Below are positions 22,221 through 33,000 of a DNA stretch of 64,000 bases, piece by piece. This stretch comes from Corythucha ciliata (lineage: Eukaryota; Arthropoda; Insecta; Hemiptera; Tingidae): positions 19,220,001 to 19,284,000 of the forward strand of contig CM075941.1 of the NCBI GenBank assembly GCA_038030265.1. The letters are read 5' to 3'. The position numbers and the translations under genes were made by a program. Numbering within the stretch: the first letter of the stretch is position 1; every line of letters starts with the position of its first letter. The notes beneath the pieces were generated by a model. That model saw only the letters and a list, made by a program, of their open reading frames with translations, made no database searches and was not told the DNA's origin.

Positions 22221-22345
22221 TGTTACGGTAACCGGTACCATGTCAACTGTTGATGTGATAAGCATTACCTTGACAACCGTTGCTATGGTGACTGTTACCG
22301 TGGAAACGGTTACATAGCTAGAGTTGCTCTGGAGCGGTTGCCATC
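22221..22345. repeat. 15-bp X-box-like array, cluster 4
   Basis: About seven units (for example ACCGTTGCTATGGTG and ACTGTTACCGTGGAA) end at about 22345, where the R1-like LINE begins. The LINE may have inserted into the array. Confidence 0.7.
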
Positions 22346-22559
22346 GTCGCCATGTTCGCCAAGTGGACTACGGATACGAGCCTTCGGGAATCCCAGACGC
22401 AGCCGACGAGCATCTCTCTATCGACAGCCTCACCCCACAGACCACAGCCACGGACCCTACAACGACCCCGACCGCGCCGATCCGATAGGAGCAGACGATT
22501 GGAAACGGTATTCAAGCCGAGGAGGCGGCTAGCATGGAATTCTCTCATGAATAACCCCG

Positions 22560-23479
22560 TCAAATGTGCACAACTCAATGAGGGACGGCAGACTCTCGCA
22601 CGAGACCTGCTAGTTTAACATGCCATTGATTCTGCTATCAGCATTTTATTCGTCCAGGAACCATGTGGAACAGTCCCAGGCAAAACAGGTATCCCCTAAG
22701 CGGATACCACACGTACCCTCCCCCTCGAAGCTCGTCTCCCCAATTCGCCGTTCTCCACGTCGCGTCGCCCGGCATATACCGTCCATCTTTCTTCCTGAGA
22801 TATCGACGCCCTGGCTCGCCGTCGCGAGACTAGAACTTCCCACTCCTCTCTACATCATCTCACTGTACCTCCCCCCTACCCACAGGACATTCGCTCCCAC
22901 CTAGATTACCCTAAATAGCGTGCTGCGTCACCTACACCCTCTCCCAATGCTAGGGGACCGGGGACCCTGCCTGGACAACACCCAATAACACCCTGCCTGG
23001 AACTCGCGCACCACCACACGGCGCGCAACGTCTCTCCTCCCCATTCTCCAATCGTGGGACCTTACTATCATCGGACTTTCGTCGGCCCGCAAGGGACGTC
23101 GTTCATAGATATTGCAGCCGTAACGCATCGTCACCTTCAGAGGATCACCGATTTCCACCAAAATCGCCATTTCCCCACCGAGCACACTCTTTTCACCTGG
23201 AGCCGAAGCGGTACCCGGACGACTCGAACCCGGAACTCGACCCGTCCTGATTTTCCTCGCGCTCGCTGGAACGCATATCGCGCTCTTGTCCAGAAGTACG
23301 CTGCGATTGCTAACGACGATGACCTCTCGCCACCTGACGCCAGCCTATTTGTCAACATCAAAGGGACCCGCGCGACACTTGTGTCTGCCCTGAATCTCGG
23401 GTCTGCCCACACCATTCCGGTGACCACCTGGGGGGCTCCGAATCATGGTGGACCCCTGAACTTGCAGAGCTACGTCTAA
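22560..23479 (+). pseudogene. LINE endonuclease-domain remnant
   Basis: Three broken frames together follow an APE-type endonuclease: an opening (AQLNEGRQTLARDLL), the catalytic-glutamate region FVQEPCG in another frame, a middle strand region (LYIISLYLPP), and the end with GPQGTSFIDIAAVTHR and PTEHTLFTW, where an SDH motif would normally stand. The SDH has become TEH. Several stops separate the parts, so no functional nuclease can be made. Confidence 0.7.
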
Positions 23480-23716
23480 ATACAGACCTCAAGTCCTCCT
23501 AAGTTCATCAAAAGGCGCCCGTTCAGCATTGCAGGAGCAATACAGAAAGCCAAACGCCTGGCCTGGCGAAGATTCACCACCGAAGAGCTGGGAAACCAAC
23601 CAACTTTGTAGGGGAGTCCCCTACAAGAACACCAGGGAGAAAATTACCACCCGCTACCCTCTAATTTCCCGACACTCAGCCAAAACACGGATTCCATTCG
23701 AACCCACAACCTCACT

Positions 23717-24600
23717 GTGCTGAAACATGTCTTCCATGAAGATGACCAATTGAGGGACTCCTCAATGGACCGAGCCCTACGTCGCTCTGCCTGCCTACCG
23801 ACGTCGGAACCACCGGCCGAACAATGGACGACTGATGACGTACGAGCAGCCATTGTGGCGCTCCGTGTAGATAAAGCCACTGGCCCGTCAGGCGTGTACA
23901 CTGAACATGCATACACGGGTCTTTTCAACGTATGCAAGGAACTCCAACATTTTCCACCTGCCTGGAAGAGCAGCCGCGTAGCGCTTCTGCCCCCAGGGGG
24001 GGGGACCCCCTGGACCCTTCTTCCTCTCATCTGCATCGGTGACGTGGAGGTAAGGTTCTGGAGAATCTCATACTCCGCACCATTCGTCCACAGGTACTGC
24101 CAACTATACACCGCCACCAGTTTGGAAGCACCCCTCGACGAAACACCACCCAGGCCATTGACAGCCTCACCTCCTCAGCCTGTAACTCTTTTCAACCAAA
24201 ATTGCCTCGCCCTTTTCTTCGACGTTCGAAGAGCGTTCGACAACGCTTGGTGGCCGGTTTTTTTGGCTTCCTTAAGGGCGCTCCGTCTTCCCTCTGACAT
24301 ATTTGGCCTTTTAGCCAGTTACTTCGACCAACGAACGGTCTACACAGGTAACGGTCCACCCTCAACGTCAACTCCTGGGATGCCCCCAGGGCTCTCCTGC
24401 GGCCCCATTATTTTGGAGCCTCCTTGTATGTAGACGGGCTCTTGCGGCACCTAGAGGAGGAAGGCCTAACTCCCCAATCACAGCCCGCCAGGAGGCCGCT
24501 AGAGCAACTATTCTTGTTACAGAATGGTGCCGAACGGCTCGTCTACAAATCAATGTACTGAAAACTAAGATCCTAGTCTTCCGAGGGGCTCAACCGTGGC
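23717..24600 (+). pseudogene. LINE reverse-transcriptase remnant
   Basis: The longest frame (238 codons from 23717) has the R1-type RT opening (WTTDDVRAAIVALRVDKATG, then PSGVY) and motif A with its catalytic aspartate (LFFDVRRAFDNAWW at about 24210-24250). Motif B (normally a GCPQG-type loop) is seen only in a shifted frame at about 24378. No YADD catalytic motif could be found after it, so the palm is interrupted. Downstream pieces such as TEWCRTARLQINVLKTKILV (about 24515-24575) belong to the RT thumb region. Confidence 0.75.
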
Positions 24601-25129
24601 TTCAGACTTTTCGACTCCTCAAGAATTTCCACCCCGTTCAGCGCCACAGTCAAATACCTCGGCGTGTGGCTCTCCCAATGTCAAAGCCGGTCCACACTTG
24701 AACGGGTTACGCACAAAGGTGCAGCAAATTGCGCAGAAACTCCGCGGAATTGCTGGTCACCAGTGGGGGCCAGTCGCCTGCTGAACTACGACAGCATTTT
24801 CTGGCCCATCGTTAGTTACGGTGCCGCTATCTGGTGACGCAACCCCTTCAACCGCGATCGCCAGTGGGTCAAAATCCTACAGGGGGAGGTCCTTTTAAGC
24901 CTACGCCCTACGTACGCTACTACGTCGCACTTTGCCTTACAATGCTCTGCGGCACAATGCCGGTCGATCTGGCATTAGACGGCGTCTACTGAAACATCAA
25001 TCACATAGCTACCTCAGACGGCCTAATGTCATATTCGGGATTCCTCTCCGAACTGGTGGAGACCATCGCCCGGCTTCAGGATCCTTAAACCATGGCGGGG
25101 CCCGTAATCAAAGATGGCCTACAAAGACT

Positions 25130-25562
25130 ATGGCAACAGAGCTGGGACACGGGCACTACAGCTTGACACACCTACAGCCTTCTCCCGACTGTAGCAGGAC
25201 GACTCCAGATGAGGTGGTGGCAGCCTTCCTTCGCGGCGTCCCAAATCGTTCCTGGTCATGGTGCCTTCAACAGTCGCTTACACTTTTTCCGCCGACGCGA
25301 CTCCCCTCTGTGTCCCTGTGGAGAACTAGTCGACGAGACGGCCTCCCATGTACTCTTCGATTGTCTCCTGTACAACTACGCCGACGTCCGCACAGCCACT
25401 GGCATTCGCAGTGGTTTCACCATAACCACCCGCGAGGATACTCGACGGCTCGCACGCTTCTCCCAGGCCCGGGCCAACCGAAGGAATCATCTAGAATCCT
25501 GGCGGCCCACACATGCCCCCGCTCACGATCACGGTCGCGAATCTCCTCGAGACTTGTCGTGA
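25130..25562 (+). pseudogene. LINE ORF2 C-terminal Cys-motif region
   Basis: After a stop-containing stretch, the frame gives LQMRWWQPSF, GHGAFNSRLHFFRRRDSPL, then CPCGELVDETASHVLFDC. The last is the C-terminal zinc-binding motif that closes ORF2 in R1/LOA-type LINEs. The frame continues with Arg-rich sequence to 25562. The order without RNase H before it supports R1-like assignment. Confidence 0.75.
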
Positions 25563-25956
25563 GAGCTCTCCCCCCCCCTCTATACCAACCTCCCTCAACG
25601 GAGCGACGATCCGTCCTGCTCCATCACAACGGAATGGGGAAATCCGCTCTTCTCAAACCGCCATCCGATCGCCTACTTGCACCTCTGTAAAACGCCCACC
25701 TTCACGGGGTCCACGCTGAGTTAGGACCTGTCAAAGTGGCCAAAAATGAGAGTTTCACACGAATTTTTTCCACTCCTCGCTGGTCAGTCAAAGATTTTCC
25801 GCTGGGCTTCAAAATTCCCGTGTTGGTGCATGCCACCCCCACTCCACCCAATCTCGCGGAAATTCCCTGTGCCCGGGAAAGCGAGACATGTGCGGCGGTA
25901 GGGGGAAGGTTAGTGGACTCGATAAGAGAAAAATGACAAGTAAGGGTAAACTTGTG

Positions 25957-26762
25957 TTTATTTGCGTGACAAATAATCTATCAATAAAATAATACATATC
26001 TATAAAATACATATAAATTATTTATTTCAAATATTAAAGAAGAAAATAAAATTGTATCTTCAATTCGGATCAGGTGCTTTTTAGATATATTGAATACATG
26101 GGATACGTTGAAGGGGGGTCAGTATAGCTGGTAATTTCTATTTCCATAGGAATTATTATGATTTTTGTATCTTTTTTCTTTGCACTAAATCCTAAGTCAT
26201 ACCACCAAAAAATACGTTTGTTTTTAAATTGCAAATAATACTTTCAATCCAGTACACTTTTGTTGTGTGACTGGAGGGGGGTTGAAATAAAAAAGGGTAC
26301 ACGTCTAATCTTTGGTTTGCTTAAATAAAGAAATACATCTTTTTTTATTAAAAAAAAAAAATAGTAGTGGGAACTCTATTTCTCTTTTACTGTATTTATA
26401 CTACAGCGTAATTATATGTACAAAAACTGGCAATATTGATGGTGTGTAAAGCAAAATTAAAAGGGAAAAAAGCTGTACAGACGAGATAAAATTAAAAAAT
26501 ATGTACAGAGATGATTGACAAACAATAATATGTACATAAACTTGGGGAGTCTAATGGAGTGGAGGGGGAGTTAATACAAAATAATCAGAAAATAATTTCA
26601 GATCTACACATTATTACTAAATAAATAATATTTATATCACACCTAATTTGTATATCTTAACCGGGTGAGCCCCCCTACGTGAGATTTGATTGAAATGAGA
26701 AGCATTTCTTTGGTCGTGAGATAAAGTTTTCAGTAGGTAGGGAAGACGTCGATATTCTTCCC
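25957..26762 (-). other. probable 3' UTR of the RasGAP gene
   Basis: The region directly after the stop is AT-rich and contrasts with the GC-richer LINE that ends near 25735. AATAAA signals on the minus strand occur at 26344-26349, 26021-26026 and 25957-25962. The true polyadenylation site is not known. No coding region is present. Confidence 0.5.
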
Positions 26763-27099
26763 TTAACAAGACGAACTCTGCAATTCACTCAGCGTAGCCA
26801 GAACGCGTTGACTGGGCGGCGGTGGAATTCCCGAATTGTTGCTATTATTGTTGTTGTTGTTGCTGCTGCTGCTACTGCTCCCATTACCGGACGATACCGA
26901 GTGATTATTGTTGTTGGGAGACGGCGATGACGACCCACCGCTCGACTGGTAGCGACTGAGAGCGGCTAGAAGGCGATTATTGGCGGCATCGAGGGCGGCG
27001 ATTTGATGTTCCTGAGCTTCAATGACTCGTTGTTTGTGTGAAAGAGTGTCGGTCATTTTTCTTTGTTCCGCTCTCAATTCTTCTTCAACGGCAATTAGC
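26763..27099 (-). CDS. raskol: RasGAP exon 16: C-terminal coiled coil and tail, with stop
   Basis: 337 nt ending in [42 protein letters not shown] and [10 protein letters not shown] form the conserved coiled coil. A Ser/Asn-rich stretch with codon-repeat origin follows (about 26825-26910). The C-terminus ends LQSSSC, similar in style to the NSSNC end I recall for DAB2IP; it is not a classical PDZ ligand. Confidence 0.95.
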
Positions 27100-30000
27100 C
27101 TTTTGATATCATGGCAAGGAGATAAAATCAGAATGATTAATAGAAGAAAGGAAATGAGTTTTTATTTATTTATAGAAATTACCTTGCGATTATTCCTTTC
27201 ATGTTATCAGGTTCGTCCCGAGGTGGCGCAACAGGTTCACCTTCGTTTTCCAGATCAGCTTGCTCAAGTTTCATTTTAAGAACCTCAACGCTCGCCTGTA
27301 ATTTCTCGATTTCTCTTTCGTACTGTTGGAAAAAGTTGCAATGTATAACGATAAAACGGCGATAAAAGAGGTAGGGAGTAAAATACCTTTCTCATGACTT
27401 GGTCGTTTCGCTTGTGCCGTCTAGCTGCCCTACACGTGTCTTCATCCGAACTGTCTGACAAATCTCTCGTCGATTCGAGAGACATTCTTCGAGGCAGAGG
27501 TTGAACTTGTCCTGTGGCTGAACATACGGTAAAATAAAAACCCGAAAGTCATTCGGAGGGGGGGGGGGTTTCTTTCTCACCTTGGTTATTATTCGAGTAG
27601 TGACGATTGTTCTGAGCCTGGCCGATTTGAATGTGAGTCGCGTGGGTTGCATTGGAACGCCACACGTGGTGAGATCGCGGCGGAGGAGCGGCCGACGGAT
27701 TCGTTCGCGGTATTCGAGGCGTGGGCCTGGTGGCAGATGCCACAGTTTTGGGTGACTCTTCGGCGCTGGCAAGAATTTCAGTTTGCTCGTCAGAGCTTGA
27801 CGATGAGCTGGTTCGTCGATGTACCTGCTGTTGTGTAGAAAAATAAAAATAAAAAACGTCAGAGAATGGTTATAACACGAACTGAGCGTGAAATAAAGAA
27901 GACTCCTCACTCTTCGCGGACTTCGAATGTGTTGCTGGTAGACTGGATTGGTGAAGGCTAGCGGCGGGGCCGCAGCAACTGTCGGATGAGATCCGTTCAC
28001 AATAGACGAGTGATTGGACGCACTACCACTGCTGCTTCCGTTGCACAAACCATTGCCGACAGTCCCATTGACACCGTTGACAACACCGTTGGTATTAGCG
28101 GTGGTCAAATCCACAGGACTTGAACTTTGACTGTAAGCGGCGAAGCTTTGGTAACTGCGAAAAACGATTTAAAAAAAAAGGTAATTCAAGGCCCCGTTTA
28201 GTCTCGATTTACACATAAGCGGTATCGAAGCGGCGCGATTTCGGCTGCACGGCATGGCATAGTTACCGCCATTTACCGCTTAAAGAGGTCATTTCACGTT
28301 TAAAATGGAAACTGGTGATTCGCCTATGTGCTGTTCTTGTGGCAAGGCTGGGGTAAGGCAACTGTACAAGCGATAGTGAACGTATCGACCCACCTTCCAT
28401 CTTGGGGTTAATAAAATTCTACGTAAATGGAGGTGGAAATATTGTAGAGAAGCCCAAGAGGTCTTAGAAGCGAGGCGAAACTATCCCTTAGCAGTTTAGA
28501 CCTATCAATACCCCACAATGGCGGTGCGGTCACCCGGTTTAAGGGTGATACAATCATAAAATAGAGAATAAACTTTTATTCCTGCAAACCAATGCTAACT
28601 TGCTGGCAAGTTTGAGGAAAGAACTCTAATTCGTTGTATCTGAATGCAACTTAACGGCGAAAATAAGGTCCTTACGCGGATAAAAGTTTGGAAAAAGCGC
28701 TAATTTGCGGCCAAAATCAATTGAGCAAAGACCTCCAAATCACGGATGCAACGGAATCATCGATGCAATTTCCAGGCTCAAAATTGAGAAAAATCGCTAA
28801 CTCGCAGTACAGTGTAGACCTCAAATTGGGGAAAAGTGCTTAATAAACTATACCTGAAGTGCAAATTGACTGGCAATGAGAAAAAGAGCTAATTCTAGGC
28901 TAAAATCCGGGCAAAGGCGCGAGAAAAAGCTATGATTCGCAGCAAAAATGTAGAAAACGCCAATTCGCGGCTTCTACAGGCAAATTCGCTGCAAATTTTG
29001 AAATAATACGCAAACCGCCGGTTTCTGGTTTTACTAGGGTGGCTAAAGTCAAGGAAACGCACAAATGTGCTATTCTAGCTTGGGCTTCTTATGGGGCGAT
29101 TCCCCGACTGAAAATGATATAAATGTTTATTTGTGGCTAAAATTGAGATAAAACGCTAGGTAATTGGCATCTGAAATTCGCAAAATCTCAAATTCGCGGT
29201 TTCTGGAGCAAAACTCTGTGGCAAAAATTCCTAATTCACGGCTAAACAGAAGAAATAGCGCTATAATTGAGAAAAGCCACTAATTCGCGCGGCTAAAATA
29301 GAGAAAAATCGCTACCTAATTTTCAATAGAGTCAACTCCGTGGATAAGACTGAAATAAAGAGCTTATTCGCAGCTAAAATTGTGAAAAAAACATGAAAGT
29401 AAACCTAAAATTGTGCTGTAAAACGTTAATTGTCCGACGTACACACAGGAAAAACACTATTTCGTGGTATCTGAAGGGAACTTAGCGACTAAAATAGACA
29501 AAAACTCAGCAATATCTAGTGTGACCAGATGTAAAAATTTGTTACTGAGACCGCTTGACACAATAAATTAGGACACAACAGTAGGACGCCTAAAAGCAAG
29601 TCAACAACCGCGATTAATCGTTAATCAGTTTGATTTAGGTATGATTAGGTAAGGCGCTGAAACTTGCTTGTTTGCTGGAATTAAGGGCCGTATTCAGAAA
29701 CCCACCTTTACAAAGCCTTAACTAAAGGAGTTGAAAAATGTGACGGTTTATAAAAATATGTCATCTGTTTTGAAGCGCTTAAAGGAGATATAAAGGTTAA
29801 TGTTGGTTTCTGAATACGGCCCTAAGAACCCAAACTTGCAATTGTGCGGATAATCAGTCATAAAACTTCTAATTTTGCTAGCTTTCACCGTTCACTAGCC
29901 TAGTCCCCCCCCCCAATGCGAAACTTGCTTAAATTAACACCATAACCCTGTAATCTAGACGCTATCGTGGCTGGCTAGCCCATGTTTTGTGTTCACTTAA

Positions 30001-33000
30001 AATAAAAACCCCCCGAAATTTGCAATTACGCCTAAATTACGACCATAAATGTGTATTTTCGTAGGAATCAAGACCCGAAAGTCGCAATGCCGAGGATATC
30101 CCTAGGCGGTCACAACAAAAAAGCCCCAAGATTATAAATTTCGCGAAAAAAAAGACCAAAAACTAGCAGTTTCGCGAATATTAAAGCCAGAAACTTGTAA
30201 TTTGACGAATTTTTATACCAGAAACTTGCAATTTGCTCAGAGTGAGGTAATTTTGAGACAATATTTGGCAGGATTCGGGCACTGTCATCGGTACTAAAAA
30301 ACAGGGACCTAAAATTTGCAATTTCGCAGATTTCGAGCTCGGATCTAATGCCATTTCGTGGGAGACTTTGGGTGCTGTCGTGTCCCCAGCTAGCACCGGG
30401 TTCCACGGCCAATACGAAAAAAAAAGGGCCGAAACGTGCAATTTTCAAAATATTCAGACCCGAAAATTACAATTGTGCAGATTTTTTGCTCAAAATAATG
30501 AAATTTCGTGGCTATTCATCAAGCTTTTTGGAGCTAACGCAACCGGCTCATCTGGACTCCAAGCGCACTATTTAAACTTGCCATTTCGTGGGCGCTACAA
30601 AAGTACAAATACCAGAGAAATGTCATTTTACTGATATTTAGTCCCGAAAATCTTGCAATTTTACGGAATTTCATCCCCGAATGTAGCGATACACTGCGAC
30701 TTGGCTCCTATGTTGCAATTCAGAGTTTTTTTTTTTTTTGGCGATAACATTATTTTGTTTATTGACTGACTAATCCACTAATTCATTCAATGATACGCAA
30801 ACTTCTTGCTTTAAAAATTACACTGCCCCCCCCCCCAATAGTCATTTTACGGATGTTTATCGTTCGAAACATGCATTTTCGATAATATTTAGCTACAAAC
30901 TTGTATTTTACGGATATTTAGCCTCGAAACTTGCAATTTCGTGGCTATTTATCCATCTCGATTCCTTTGGACACCACTTGCAATTGAATCTTGAATTGAA
31001 GCCCTGAATCTTTACCGTTTTGTGGCTACTTTACGCCCTGACTAATAATGTCATTGGTTGTTAGCCTCCGAAACCGCGCCGCGCGGTACTTCGTGTGTGT
31101 GAAGCGAGCCTTATGAGATAAAATCACTACGCGATCGATAAACGATAAAAAATTAGGACGTTTTGATTAACTCACCCGGAAGAAGCAACGTTAGACAATG
31201 TCGATATTGATATCTGACTGCCTTTGTGATGAGGGTCGAGTTCACAGTCGGACAGATCGTCCATATTGTGCGAGTGGCCATTGTTCAAACTGCCATTCGT
31301 CGGAAGTCTAGCACCCCGCTGTTGGTGTGACGGGACGACTTGATGGTGGTGATGATGATGATGGTGATGCATTTGCTTCGCAGGAAGATTGAAGGATGTT
31401 GTGCCCTCGTCCTGAGCCGTCGACAGAACGCCACCGCCTGACGGCAAGTAGGCGTTCCTGGGCAGTGTCGAGGCTCGGGTCACTAAAGGGGACTTCCCGT
31501 CGACGTTGTAGTGATGATTGGGCGAGGGTGAATTACCGGGACAGGCCGTTGGGTCGTTAAATCTAAACAAGAAAAACTCGTTAAAAAACGAAATACAGGT
31601 GGCGGAGGCGAGGAGGGGAAAAACCTGAAAATATTCCTCTGAAGCGACTGATAGGTCGTCTGGTCGATACCAGTCAACGGTGGAGATGAGATCTGTCGCA
31701 GGAGGCTTGCCGTCCCGCCACCAGTTGGTTGAAGCAATGCAACTCGAACCCTCTCCAAAATACAGTGCAAATGTTGAACGTCACCGAGTCGAGCCGCTGC
31801 CACTTTTGACACGCACTCTTGAAGCAGGGCGTGAAGTATTGACAGTTGCTTGCCCAAATCGATGTAGCCGTCAAAGTCCGTGCTTTGACTTGAGTACAAT
31901 TCCTTACCCGCATGACTCTGAAATACGGAGCAAATTCAATGAAATCAAGGCGTTATTCAATGAAAAACAGAAAGGCTCTAACTTACAGAAATTATGTTGA
32001 GAAAATCTTTCATGGCTGGAGCTTCTCGCTCCAGAAAATCGTTCATAAATTCCATGAAATTCTCCTTGCCCTGAAATTTCGTGAAATTTGCCAGGGTCTG
32101 AAGTGTTTTAGCCACGAGAGTCAGATTTCTGGCTGCCTTTTCATTGGGATATTCTGAAATTCCACGTAAATTATTCAAACGAACCAAGTTTGTACAAATA
32201 AAATCACAACTAAGGACTGCAATTCCTACCGTGAGTGATGTTGAAAAGACTAGGGGACAATATTGCCGGGCAGAGAAATCGGAGAAAAATACAGGCTGAG
32301 ATGAGATTATCACTGACGTCGGTTTTCCCTAAATTGGTCAGTCTTTCCCTCATTAGGCAAAAGCACTCTCTGAGCTCTCTGTTTGAAAAAAAAAGAGTAA
32401 AAAAAGGCCCAAACCCAAAGAATAAATAAAAAAATCTTACGAAGGGAATGTAGTGTGTGACGCAAGTATCCTAGCCCACGTCGTTTCCACCGCGTTTCTA
32501 AGATTGGCCTGCTGTTTGGCCAAAGTTGGCGTCGAACCCACTTTGAGAGGGTCCACTTCACAGTCGACGCCCGACGTGAGAACGTTCGTCACCAGTTCAC
32601 CCAGTGTATTGTGTAAATACCGTTCGCCGGTCAATTTCAAATAGGCTTCCATCGCTTTGGTTGCGAGGGAATTACCGCGAAACGTCAGTCTTTCATCTTC
32701 GATCCGTTCGATGTCCATCATGACTATATCGGCTAAAAATTCTTTGGCCAAACCTTCTCTTTGCATGACGTGAACAAGAGCCGTGGCTATGTCCTCTTTG
32801 GCTTTGACTCCAATGACTGGTTCTAATATCTCGCATATTGACTTGTAATCAGTTTTCAGGCACTGTAAATTAAAGACAAAAAACAATTTAAGAGAGTCCT
32901 ACAACAGAAGAATCTTAAACAATTCAAACCTGAAGAAACTCTTGGTAAACATGAACGGGTAGAATGTCAACCGTCTGAAACCGGCACTTGATTCGCAGAG

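Larger units (their letters stand above)
22346..25735 (+). mobile_element. decayed R1-clade-like LINE
   Basis: A non-LTR retrotransposon on the plus strand spans about 3.4 kb. Order: endonuclease pieces (ALNEGRQTLARD-like start at about 22560, FVQEPCG at about 22650, then GTSFIDIAAVT at about 23095), reverse transcriptase pieces (about 23715-24600), and a C-terminal Cys motif (about 25310-25375). No RNase H separates the RT and the Cys motif, which fits the R1 group. Many frameshifts and stops break the frame. There is no A-tail. The 3' flank begins CCTCTGTAAAACG, a module repeated at 18566. Confidence 0.8.
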
